From Sphingomonas sp. CBMAI 2297 (GTDB lineage: Bacteria; Pseudomonadota; Alphaproteobacteria; Sphingomonadales; Sphingomonadaceae): a DNA stretch of 64,000 bases. Every line of letters starts with the position of its first letter. Positions within the stretch are counted from its first letter, which is position 1. Made by a program: the position numbers and the translations under genes. The stretch lies in the NCBI RefSeq assembly GCF_029870595.1, contig NZ_JAPDIR010000004.1:124001-188000 (forward strand). Reading direction: 5' to 3'. Shown piece by piece: positions 16,397 through 23,968 of this stretch. A model generated the notes under the pieces. The model was not told the DNA's origin and searched no databases. It saw nothing but the letters and a program-made list of their open reading frames with translations.

Positions 16397-18052
16397 CTAC
16401 CCAACCAAGATCGGCTTGCCGCAACGCAGACCGTTCACGCGCACGTCCGCCTGCCCGACGCTGACCCCCAGCAGCCCGGTGAGATCGCCCAGCAGCGAAT
16501 CCAGCGGCGCCGCCGCCCCCTGAAGCACCGTCCCCACCGCGGAAGTGACGAGCGACAGATTGATCCCGAGCCCCAGCGTGTTCACCTGCAAATCCATGTC
16601 GCGCACCAGCGATGCCGCCACGCCGGCGGCGATGTCGTTGGTCGACACGGTGTGCGTCTTGCCGGCGGCGATCTCCTGCGCCGTGAACGTCACCTGCTGC
16701 GCGCCCGCGCCGCCCAGATTGACGTTCGACTGGCCCGTCACCTCGGCCAGCAGCAGCACTTTTACCAGCGTCGTCCGGCGGGGCGTGATCGCGGCGTTGA
16801 AATTGCCCAGCGCCGAAGTGTCGACATCGCCGATCGCCACCTGTCCCGCCGAAGTGGTGACGTCGAGACCGACCGTCGCGGTCGCCGGCGTCGGGCACGA
16901 GATGCTCCGCAGCGACGCCTCGGCCTTGGCCAGCTCGACGAAGAGCGGCAGATGGATCGAAGCCGCGCCCAGCAGGCCCGAACCGCCCACCTTGGTATCG
17001 ACATAGAGGCGAGTCTGGGCGGTGCGCACCTTGACGCTGCGGTCCTTGGCGACGGCGAGCCAGGGCGATTGCGCCGGCCGCTCGCCGATCGCCAGCGAAA
17101 CCTTGGTGGAAAGAAGCCCCGGGACGCCCGCCGCCAGGTCGAGATCGACCTGGCGCTTGCCCGTGGCGGTCTGAAGCATCTCGCGCACAAGCGCATAGCC
17201 ATCGGCCTTGATCGGGCGCGCCGGATCGGTCTTGGTCTCGCCGGACAGCGGGCCGAGATCGATCAGCTTCGAGAGCTGCACCGTGACCGGGGGCACGCGC
17301 GCGGCGATGCCCCGCAACGCCGATTGCGCGCTCGCATTCCCCGTCGCGGCCGCCATGGCACTGAGCGCCTTGGGCAGGCTGACATCGGTCGCGAGCGTCT
17401 CGCCAAAGGTCAGGCCTTGAAGATTGGCCTGGGTACGCAACGCATCGATGAAGGCAAGGAGATCGACATCGGCGCTCACCAGCCCCTGCGCATCCATCAC
17501 GTTGAGGTTGAGATCCGTTCCAGCCAACCCCGAGAGCAGCTGGCCGGGCAGCCCGCCGCTCACCGACGCCAGGCGCGAGCCGATCGAGAAGGATGCGAGA
17601 TCCACCCGCGCCGCCGTCGCCGTCACCGACACGCGCGCCGTCGGGCGCCCGGTGAGGAACTTGCCGAAGAACAGCGGCACGTCGCGGCCCATGGTGAGGC
17701 GAATGGCGTTGCCGTCGCCAGAGGCGATGAAGCGGGCAGCCGGCGCCACCGTGCTGTCGGCGGAATACGTGCCGCGCTCGAGCTTCTCGATGCTCGCGTC
17801 ATTCGCCTGGTTCGCCGCCATTGCCTGGCGCGCCGCGGCGTCCGCCGCCTGGCTGTTCGCCGCGCTCAGCGCCGCTGCGTCCGCCACGCCCTGCAGCCGC
17901 CGCTTCTCGAGATAGAGCGAGCCGGTATCGACCGCGAACGCCGCCGATCCCGCCAGCATCACGAAGCCGCCGGCGAAGATCATGGTGACGTTGCCACCGC
18001 GATCACGCCTGAAACGGCGAAACCCGGACAGGATGGCCATGGCGCGCCTCAT
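16397..18052 (-). CDS. TadG-like pilus assembly protein
   Basis: A 551-residue protein with the TadG N-terminal module: a basic start, then RDRGGNVTMIFAGGFVMLAGSAAFAVDTGSLYLEKRRLQGVADAAALSAAN, in which the hydrophobic helix and following VADAAALSAA are diagnostic. The long remainder is an extracytoplasmic, Ala/Thr/Val-rich domain without a recognisable von Willebrand fold. It overlaps the tadE 3' end by 4 bases. Tad machineries make Flp pili for adhesion; the ATPase and platform genes are not in this window. Confidence 0.8.
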   Translation of the reverse strand: MRRAMAILSGFRRFRRDRGGNVTMIFAGGFVMLAGSAAFAVDTGSLYLEKRRLQGVADAAALSAANSQAADAAARQAMAANQANDASIEKLERGTYSADSTVAPAARFIASGDGNAIRLTMGRDVPLFFGKFLTGRPTARVSVTATAARVDLASFSIGSRLASVSGGLPGQLLSGLAGTDLNLNVMDAQGLVSADVDLLAFIDALRTQANLQGLTFGETLATDVSLPKALSAMAAATGNASAQSALRGIAARVPPVTVQLSKLIDLGPLSGETKTDPARPIKADGYALVREMLQTATGKRQVDLDLAAGVPGLLSTKVSLAIGERPAQSPWLAVAKDRSVKVRTAQTRLYVDTKVGGSGLLGAASIHLPLFVELAKAEASLRSISCPTPATATVGLDVTTSAGQVAIGDVDTSALGNFNAAITPRRTTLVKVLLLAEVTGQSNVNLGGAGAQQVTFTAQEIAAGKTHTVSTNDIAAGVAASLVRDMDLQVNTLGLGINLSLVTSAVGTVLQGAAAPLDSLLGDLTGLLGVSVGQADVRVNGLRCGKPILVG

Positions 18053-18516
18053 GGGGGAGTGAGCGTCACCGTCGAGCTGCGCTCGATCACCTTACTGGGC
18101 AACGGCACCAGCTTGATCGAAAGCAGCGGATCGTTCGACGCGTCATAGGATAGGTGAACCGTCAGCGTACGCCCGTCATCGTCGATGAGCGTGTCGACAC
18201 GATCGGGGTTGAGCGTGCCGGTCTTGCGCAGATTGGCGTCCAGGGCGGTGCGGGCCAGGGTGGCGCGCTCATTGGGGTCGAGCCCGCCGATCGCCGCGCG
18301 CGCCGCCTCGTTCGCCGCCTGCTGCACGCTGTTGGCGCAAAGGAACCAGCCGCCATAGGTGACGATCCCGCAGATCAGCATCAGCAGGATCGGCAGCGAG
18401 AACGCCATCTCGATAGCGGCGGCGCCGCGCCGTTCGCGCCAAAGCCGGAGGCCGGCACGGAGCGGCTTCTTGGCCAGGGAAGGCGAACGCATGCACATGC
18501 GCGATTCTTCGCACAT
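18049..18516 (-). CDS. TadE-like pilus assembly protein
   Basis: A 155-residue pseudopilin-like protein. The ATG at 18516 is chosen because GGAAG lies six bases upstream; a TTG twelve bases earlier is possible. After a basic leader, RRGAAAIEMAFSLPILLMLICGIVTYGGWF is the classic TadE module with the conserved Glu at position 5 of the processed form. It heads the tadE-tadG-PilZ group and is divergent from the Phd-PAS gene. Confidence 0.82.
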   Translation of the reverse strand: MCEESRMCMRSPSLAKKPLRAGLRLWRERRGAAAIEMAFSLPILLMLICGIVTYGGWFLCANSVQQAANEAARAAIGGLDPNERATLARTALDANLRKTGTLNPDRVDTLIDDDGRTLTVHLSYDASNDPLLSIKLVPLPSKVIERSSTVTLTPP

Positions 18517-18657
18517 GAGAGCTTCCAAATCGCTCGCGTCGCCGCCGGCGGGATATCCGGATTTTCAGTAAACCTCGGCCACGAAGGCGCGAACCCGGAG
18601 CCGCCCGGATCGGGGCGATCCCCTTGATTTTTAACACCATTTTCGACCTAGGCGGTC

Positions 18658-18685
18658 TTGATTTGTGTTAACTTTGTTGTATTCT
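18658..18685 (+). promoter_or_regulatory. Candidate promoter of the Phd-PAS fusion gene
   Basis: TTGATT and TATTCT are spaced by 16 bp inside an unusually AT-rich stretch (about 18630-18790). Transcription from here would give a leader of almost 100 nt before the ATG at 18789. Confidence 0.5.
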
Positions 18686-18788
18686 ACATGTCAAACTGAA
18701 ATTGAGCAAATTACGCAATTCTCGAATCTACAGCGGTCGCAACGTAAAAAACTGCCGTCGTCCCCAAAACGTTCGAGAGCAATCAACT

Positions 18789-19688
18789 ATGCAACGCTCA
18801 TCAGTGCAGACTGTTTCATCAGCTGAACTTACGCGCAATTTTGCATATTGGCAGGATCGCGCCATGCATGGCCCCGTCACGATCACCTATCACGGGCGCC
18901 CCCGCTACGTGCTGCTCGCGGCCGAGAGCTGGGACGCCGAACAGGGGACCGGCGAACGGGACAGCACCCATCGGGAGCTCGAATATCAGTTCCTCGTCGA
19001 GCATATGGACGGCGGGCTGCTGGTGATCGATCCCGAGCTGAAGGTCACCGATGCGTCGAGCGCCGCCGCGCTGATCCTGGGGCGCACGCCCGCCGCGCTG
19101 ATTGGCGCGCCGGCCACCGATGCCTTGCCGGCATCCACCCATGCCACCCTGGTTTCCAGCCTGCGCCACGTGCTACGCAGCGGCGAGCAGGCCCAGTTCG
19201 ACCTGGCGCTCGACGAGGAGAGCGGCACGCGGCTGCGCATCCGTGCCTTTCCCTGGGTGGAGGGCGTCGCGCTGCTGGTGCGGCTGAGCTATGAGGGCGA
19301 CGAGGAAGCCAGGCTGGCCGAGCAGACCGCGCTCGAGAAGGCCCGCGCCGCGCATGGCAGGATCGAGGTGATCCGCCTGACGGTGCGTGGCACGGTGACG
19401 ATGGTCGAGGCCGAATTCGCCCGGATGGTCGGGCTCGCACGGGAACGTATCCTGGGGCTTCGCTTCGTCGATCTGCTCGCGGTGCGCGACCGCACCACCG
19501 CCCGCGACGCGATCGAGCGGGTCCTGAGCGGCCGTTCCGAGGCGGAGGCATTCGATGCGCGATTGCTGTGCGGCGGCGCGGAGGAACTCGGCGCGCGCGT
19601 CTCGATCGCACCGCTCGCCAGCGGCTATGCCGTGGGCGGGGCGATCGTGATCGTCACGCTCGATCCGAGCGCGGAAACGGTTCAGTAA
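18789..19688 (+). CDS. Phd/YefM-like DNA-binding domain fused to PAS domains
   Basis: A 299-residue cytoplasmic protein. Residues 8-50 (SSAELTRNFAYWQDRA, GPVTITYHGRPRYVLLAAESWD) match the Phd/YefM antitoxin fold, including the xVTxxGRPxxVL strand pair, although here it does not accompany a toxin. It is followed by a PAS domain (residues 65-170, EHMDGGLLVIDPELKVTDAS) and a second PAS-like region (185-290, RGTVTMVEAEFARMVGL). The arrangement suggests a one-component sensor using an antitoxin-type DNA-binding domain. The ATG at 18789 is chosen because homology begins there; the leader upstream has in-frame but non-homologous codons. Ligand and targets unknown. Confidence 0.75.
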   Translation: MQRSSVQTVSSAELTRNFAYWQDRAMHGPVTITYHGRPRYVLLAAESWDAEQGTGERDSTHRELEYQFLVEHMDGGLLVIDPELKVTDASSAAALILGRTPAALIGAPATDALPASTHATLVSSLRHVLRSGEQAQFDLALDEESGTRLRIRAFPWVEGVALLVRLSYEGDEEARLAEQTALEKARAAHGRIEVIRLTVRGTVTMVEAEFARMVGLARERILGLRFVDLLAVRDRTTARDAIERVLSGRSEAEAFDARLLCGGAEELGARVSIAPLASGYAVGGAIVIVTLDPSAETVQ

Positions 19689-20371
19689 CAGGACGGCCGC
19701 TGCAGCGCCGCGGTCCGCGAGATCGAGCGCTTGAACGTTCCAACCACCTGGTTGGTAAGGCCGTCCGTGTGGTTCCCCACCGCGCTCAGGCGCCCGCAGG
19801 AAAGCGTCACCCCCGCCCAGGTGACGGCCCAGCCGATGCGCGGGCTGCCGATATTGCCGCCCTCGAGCGTGACATTGCCATGGATCTCCGCAGGCGCGCC
19901 GCCCGCGATCTGGACGCGGGCGGCATCGTTGAGCCGCTCGGCCCAGCCCGCATCCCCGCCCTCGCCCGGCCGCAGATCGATGCGCGCCGGCGAAGCGGAA
20001 CTTCGCCTCGCCTGCCCGACGACCTGCTCCTCGGGCATCACGACGCCGTTCGGGCGCCCGCCCACCGCGGCCGAGACGATCTCGCTCACCTGCTTCACCC
20101 CGGTAATGTCGCCGCGCACCGCCACGCCGAGCAGCACCGTGATCACGCCGAGCACCAGCGATGCGCGGACGCCATTGGGGATGGTGAGCCGCGAGAGCAC
20201 GAGCACGGAGATGCAGAGCGACGCGATCAACGCGACATTGGCATAGCCCGACGGCGTGAAGGCGGCGGAGTTCACCCAGATCAGCCCACCGCAGATCTGA
20301 CAGGCAGAGACCAGCGTGGCGAGCAGGCCCGCATTGCTGAAACTCGGCAAGGATCCCGTGGCTACACGCAT
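19682..20371 (-). CDS. Predicted membrane protein of unknown function
   Basis: A 229-residue protein with three predicted transmembrane segments in the N-terminal half (residues 13-35, 42-62 and 68-88). The hydrophilic C-terminal half has strand-rich, Gly-rich sequence (HGNVTLEGGNIGSPRIGWAVTW) and two cysteines, and may face the periplasm. I do not recognise the family. It converges on the Phd-PAS gene with a 7-bp tail overlap, and no operon partner is visible. The ATG at 20371 has no strong ribosome-binding site. Confidence 0.6.
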   Translation of the reverse strand: MRVATGSLPSFSNAGLLATLVSACQICGGLIWVNSAAFTPSGYANVALIASLCISVLVLSRLTIPNGVRASLVLGVITVLLGVAVRGDITGVKQVSEIVSAAVGGRPNGVVMPEEQVVGQARRSSASPARIDLRPGEGGDAGWAERLNDAARVQIAGGAPAEIHGNVTLEGGNIGSPRIGWAVTWAGVTLSCGRLSAVGNHTDGLTNQVVGTFKRSISRTAALQRPSCY

Positions 20372-20527
20372 GATCTTCCCAATATAGGAGATCAGGATAG
20401 TTGATGTTGGTTAAGCTTGGCTCAAATTGTGTGGAGCAAATCGACAGGAAAAGAAGGGAGGCGGTGCGGGCGCCGCCTCCCTTCCCCAACCTCCCCCGGC
20501 CATGGCAGGAGGTCAGTCTCGCAAGCT

Positions 20528-23029
20528 TCAGAAATTCTTGCTGATCGTCAGGCCATAGGTTCTCGGATCGCCCGGCTGACCGACGATCAGGCCGGTGCTG
20601 CCCGACTGGACCGAAAGCAGCTCGAAATACTGCTTGTCGAAGACGTTGCGCACCCAGCCATAGATGTTGAGGTCCGAACGCCGCCAGCCGAGACGGACAT
20701 TGGACAGCGAATAGGCGTCGATCCAGGTATAGGCGGAAGGCGACGGGTTGGACGAGAATCTCGAGCGCCAGTTGCCGTCATAGCCCAGATAGACATTGCC
20801 GTCGCCCAGCGGCTGGCGCACCTCGCCGCCCCAGCTGAGCGACCATTTCGAGATGCCCGGCAGTACCTGGCCCGAAATGTCGCAGAAAGCGGGGCTGCGG
20901 CCGCCGGGCGTCCCCGCCGGATCGGTCACGCCGCCGGGTGCGGTCGCGGTGCCGCCGGAAAGCTCGGGCGGGCACGGCGCGTTCTTGAAATCGGTATATT
21001 TGGCGTCGGTATAGGCGCCGTTGAAATAGAGGTTGAACCGCTGGCTCGGGCGCGCCGCCAGGTCCCATTCGAACCCGCGCACCCGCACCTTGCCGGCATT
21101 GGCGAGATAGCCGCGGATCACGTTGATCGCGTTGTTGTTCACCGTCGCCTGATAGTCCTTGATCTCGGTCCAGAACGCGGCGGTATTGAAGGTCACTCGG
21201 CGATCGAGGAACTGGGTCTTGAGCCCCAGTTCGAAGTGATCGACCTTTTCAGGCTTCACGGTCTGGGTGGAGAGGTCGACTCCGGTGCTGGTCGAGTTGA
21301 GCGGCAGGCCGGAAAGGTTGATGCCGCCCGACTTGAAGCTGCGCGCATAGGTCGCATAGGCATGGATGTCGCGCGAGAAGTCATAGGAGACGGTGATGTC
21401 GCCCGAGACGTTCCAGTCGCTGAAGCGCGGGCTGTAGCGCTGCGGCGCAAGCGTGTTCAACTGGTCCGCGGTCGCCGTGCCGTTCGCCAGCAGCGCCGCG
21501 ACATTGTCCGCCGTCGCGACATAATTGTAGCGGGCGTTGTGAATGCTGACGACCGCCTCGTAGAAACCGGACTTCTTGTCATAGTTGAGACGCAGGCCAG
21601 GCTGGATATGGAGGCCGTCCACCGGCTGCCAGTTGAGCTTGCCGAACAGTGCGAAGCTGGTGTTGTCGAAGTTGATCGTGTTGGTCGATGTCAGGCCGTT
21701 CAGCACCAGCGGATTGCAGGCCGCGGCCGTCGCCGTCGCGCACCCCGTGGCCCCGAGCGGAACATTGCCCGGATTGAGCAGCCAGCGGCTCGCCGCCGAG
21801 CCCTGGACCTGCGAGCCCTGGGTGTTGATGGTCTGATGGAAGAAGAACGCGCCGAGCGTGTAGTTCAGCCGGCCATCGCCGTTCGAGCTCAGGCGGAATT
21901 CCTGGCTGAACTGCCGCTGCTGCGACGGATTCTGCGAGACGGTGGTGATCGGCAGACCGGTGAAGTCGCGGTCGTTCTTCGGCTGCCAGTCCCAATAGCG
22001 CCAGGCGCTGACCGAGGTCAGCGTCGCCGGGCCGAGATTCCAGTTGGCGACCAGCGAAGCGCCGCCGATCTCCTGCTGCGATTTGATCGCCGCATCGAGA
22101 TCGGTCTTACGGTCGAACGGATCGGTGCTCGGCGGCGTATAGCCGAACGCCGCCGCCAATGCCGCATATTGGCGGGAGAGCGGCCGCTGGGTGGCGCCGA
22201 CCCGGGCATAATATTGCACGCAGCACAGCGGATTCTGGAGGTTCCAGTCGCCTGCCAGCGTGAAGTCGAGATCGTCGTTCACTTTCCAGAGGAGCTGGCC
22301 GCGGAAACTGCTGGTGCGCTGCTTGTGGAGATCCTCGCCGGTGCGGACATTCTCGATCGTCCCCTCGCGGCTGGTGACCGCGCTGGAGATGCGGATCGCG
22401 AGCTTGTCGCTGAGCGGACCCGAGACCGAGGCCTTGGCCGAGATCAGGTCGTAATTGCCGAGGCTCAGCTCGACCTTGGTCTCCGGCGTGAAGCTGGGCG
22501 CCCGGGTAGTGATGTTGATCGCGCCGGCGGTGGTGTTCTTGCCATAGAGCGTGCCCTGCGGCCCGCGCAGCACTTCCACGCGCTCGACATCGACGAAATC
22601 GAACGTCGAGGCGCCGATGCGGCCGATATAGACCTGGTCGAGATAGAAGCCGACGCCCTGCTCGATGCCGTCATTGGTGAGGCCGAAGGGTGCGCCCAAG
22701 CCGCGGATGTTGATCGCCGAGTTGCGCGGGTTGCTCGAATAGAATTGCACCGCCGGCAGCGCAGTCTGGAGGCGGTTGAGATTGGTCGCACCGGTCTGCT
22801 CGATCGTCGAGCCGCCGATCACCGACATGGCGATCGGCACGTCCTGCGCCTTCTCCTCGCGGCGGCGCGCGGTGACGACGATCTCGCCGCTGCCGCTCTC
22901 CTGTGCCGGCCGGGCCTGCTGCTCGTCCCTGGCGTTCGCGGCGACCGGATCGTCGCGCAGCGCCCCGGCGGGTGCCGGCGCAGTACTGGCAAGAAGCAGT
23001 AGCGAAAGCGAAGCAAGGCTCATCATCAT
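20528..23029 (-). CDS. TonB-dependent outer-membrane receptor
   Basis: An 833-residue outer-membrane protein. A signal peptide (MMMSLASLSLLLLASTAPAPAGA) is followed by EIVVTARRREEKAQDVPIAMSVI, the usual start of the plug domain, with RGLGAPFGLTNDGIEQGVGFYLDQVYIGR and VEVLRGPQGTLYGKNTTAGAIN as plug signatures. The barrel ends in LTISKNF with a terminal Phe. Three in-frame ATGs occur at the start; the third has the best spacing from AAAGGGG. Substrate unknown; sphingomonads carry many such receptors for glycans, siderophores or aromatics. It stands alone on the minus strand. Confidence 0.93.
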   Translation of the reverse strand: MMMSLASLSLLLLASTAPAPAGALRDDPVAANARDEQQARPAQESGSGEIVVTARRREEKAQDVPIAMSVIGGSTIEQTGATNLNRLQTALPAVQFYSSNPRNSAINIRGLGAPFGLTNDGIEQGVGFYLDQVYIGRIGASTFDFVDVERVEVLRGPQGTLYGKNTTAGAINITTRAPSFTPETKVELSLGNYDLISAKASVSGPLSDKLAIRISSAVTSREGTIENVRTGEDLHKQRTSSFRGQLLWKVNDDLDFTLAGDWNLQNPLCCVQYYARVGATQRPLSRQYAALAAAFGYTPPSTDPFDRKTDLDAAIKSQQEIGGASLVANWNLGPATLTSVSAWRYWDWQPKNDRDFTGLPITTVSQNPSQQRQFSQEFRLSSNGDGRLNYTLGAFFFHQTINTQGSQVQGSAASRWLLNPGNVPLGATGCATATAAACNPLVLNGLTSTNTINFDNTSFALFGKLNWQPVDGLHIQPGLRLNYDKKSGFYEAVVSIHNARYNYVATADNVAALLANGTATADQLNTLAPQRYSPRFSDWNVSGDITVSYDFSRDIHAYATYARSFKSGGINLSGLPLNSTSTGVDLSTQTVKPEKVDHFELGLKTQFLDRRVTFNTAAFWTEIKDYQATVNNNAINVIRGYLANAGKVRVRGFEWDLAARPSQRFNLYFNGAYTDAKYTDFKNAPCPPELSGGTATAPGGVTDPAGTPGGRSPAFCDISGQVLPGISKWSLSWGGEVRQPLGDGNVYLGYDGNWRSRFSSNPSPSAYTWIDAYSLSNVRLGWRRSDLNIYGWVRNVFDKQYFELLSVQSGSTGLIVGQPGDPRTYGLTISKNF

Positions 23030-23147
23030 CCCCTTTGGCCGTGTCGCGCTTAATCTCCACTCATTTAATGGATATTAGCGAACAAGGAGATGTTTAGCGA
23101 TGCCTAGCCTGGGTTGGCCGGCGTCCGCGGCCCTCGTCCCGGCGCAC

Positions 23148-23175
23148 CTTGAAAGCCGTCCGATCCAACACGATC
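23148..23175 (+). promoter_or_regulatory. Heat-shock (RpoH-type) promoter candidate for the Hsp20 gene
   Basis: CTTGAAA (23148) is followed after about 17 bp by CACGATCT, resembling the alphaproteobacterial RpoH consensus CTTG-N17-CYTATNT. A start near 23181 would give a 5' leader of about 95 nt. Confidence 0.5.
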
Positions 23176-23243
23176 TGAACGTCAGGCGGCGCCCAGCAGG
23201 GGCCGCCGGCCGGGCGTCGCGGCTCACCGGATGCCAGGCACAT

Positions 23244-23274
23244 CGATCAATTCGCTTCGCATGGAGGTCTTGAT
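23244..23274 (+). promoter_or_regulatory. ROSE-like RNA thermometer before the Hsp20 gene
   Basis: The leader just before the ATG can fold as ATCAA/TTGAT closing a stem in which TTCGCTTC faces the Shine-Dalgarno GGAGGTC across a GCAT loop. This contains the ROSE hallmark UYGCU (here UCGCU) opposite the ribosome-binding site, with the expected G-G mismatch. ROSE elements melt on heat shock and control Hsp20 genes in alphaproteobacteria. A GC-rich hairpin further upstream (near 23183-23207) fits the multi-hairpin layout. Confidence 0.65.
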
Positions 23275-23745
23275 ATGCGTCAGTTCGATTTCACTCCCTT
23301 CCGCCGATCGACCATCGGGTTCGACCGGCTGTTCGACCTGCTCGAGGCCAGCGCCCGGGCGCAGGCTTCCGAAAACTATCCCCCGTTCAACCTCGAGCGC
23401 GTCGCCGAGGACCGCTACCGGATCACGATCGCCGTTGCCGGCTTCAAGGCCGATGAGGTCGACATCACCGCGCAACAGAACCTGTTGCTCGTGGCCGGCA
23501 AGCGTCGCGAGGAGAATGAGAACAACCAGGGTGCCTATCTGCACCTGGGCATCGCCACCCGCAGCTTCGAGCGCCGCTTCGAGCTGGCCGACTTCGTCCG
23601 GGTCGAGAGCGCCGACCTGGCCGACGGCCTGCTGGTGATCGAGCTGGTGCGCGAAGTGCCCGAGGCGATGAAGCCCAAGAAGATCGCGGTGAATGCCGGC
23701 GGCCAGCCGCGCCCGATCGCGCACCGCGAGGCCGACGCGGCCTGA
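23275..23745 (+). CDS. Small heat-shock protein (Hsp20/IbpA family)
   Basis: A 156-residue ATP-independent holdase. The N-terminus MRQFDFTPFRRSTIGFDRLFDLL matches IbpA-type proteins (class A of alphaproteobacteria). The alpha-crystallin domain runs from residue 35 to 130: YPPFNLERVAEDRYRITIAVAGF, then VAGKRRE, LHLGIATRSFERRFELADFVRV, and GLLVIELVREVPEAMKPKKIAV with the C-terminal IxI-like motif. A heat-shock promoter and a ROSE-like thermometer precede it, and a terminator follows. Confidence 0.95.
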   Translation: MRQFDFTPFRRSTIGFDRLFDLLEASARAQASENYPPFNLERVAEDRYRITIAVAGFKADEVDITAQQNLLLVAGKRREENENNQGAYLHLGIATRSFERRFELADFVRVESADLADGLLVIELVREVPEAMKPKKIAVNAGGQPRPIAHREADAA

Positions 23746-23796
23746 CGGACCGGCCAGGGCTCGCGACGTCTTCCTCCCTTTGGACGTCGCAGCGGG

Positions 23797-23827
23797 GGGC
23801 GCTCGGACCCTGGTCCGGGCGCCCTTT
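23797..23827 (+). terminator. Terminator of the Hsp20 gene
   Basis: A 12-bp stem (GGGCGCTCGGAC / GTCCGGGCGCCC, one G-T pair) is followed by TTTGTC. A second hairpin, GCGACGTC / GACGTCGC, lies just upstream (23763-23790). Confidence 0.75.
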
Positions 23828-23860
23828 GTCGTCGTACGACGGACTCCGGCCCAAACCACA

Positions 23861-23893
23861 AGAAAAGAGGGGAAAGCTTTCGCCCTCCCCTCT
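23861..23893 (-). terminator. Terminator of the chemoreceptor gene
   Basis: Read on the minus strand, AGAGGGGA / TCCCCTCT forms a stem followed by TTTCTTG, about 75 bp beyond the chemoreceptor stop codon. Confidence 0.65.
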
Positions 23894-23968
23894 CCAATGC
23901 TCGCACTAATTATATAGCGCTACGCCCCTGTTTTTTCAAATTTCAAATCGATTTTCTTATATGAATTA

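Noticed and set aside
19740-19755. Perfect palindrome CCAACCA-CC-TGGTTGG
   Set aside because: It lies inside the coding region of the membrane protein at 19682-20371 and is probably a codon coincidence, despite its similarity to the M28 operators.
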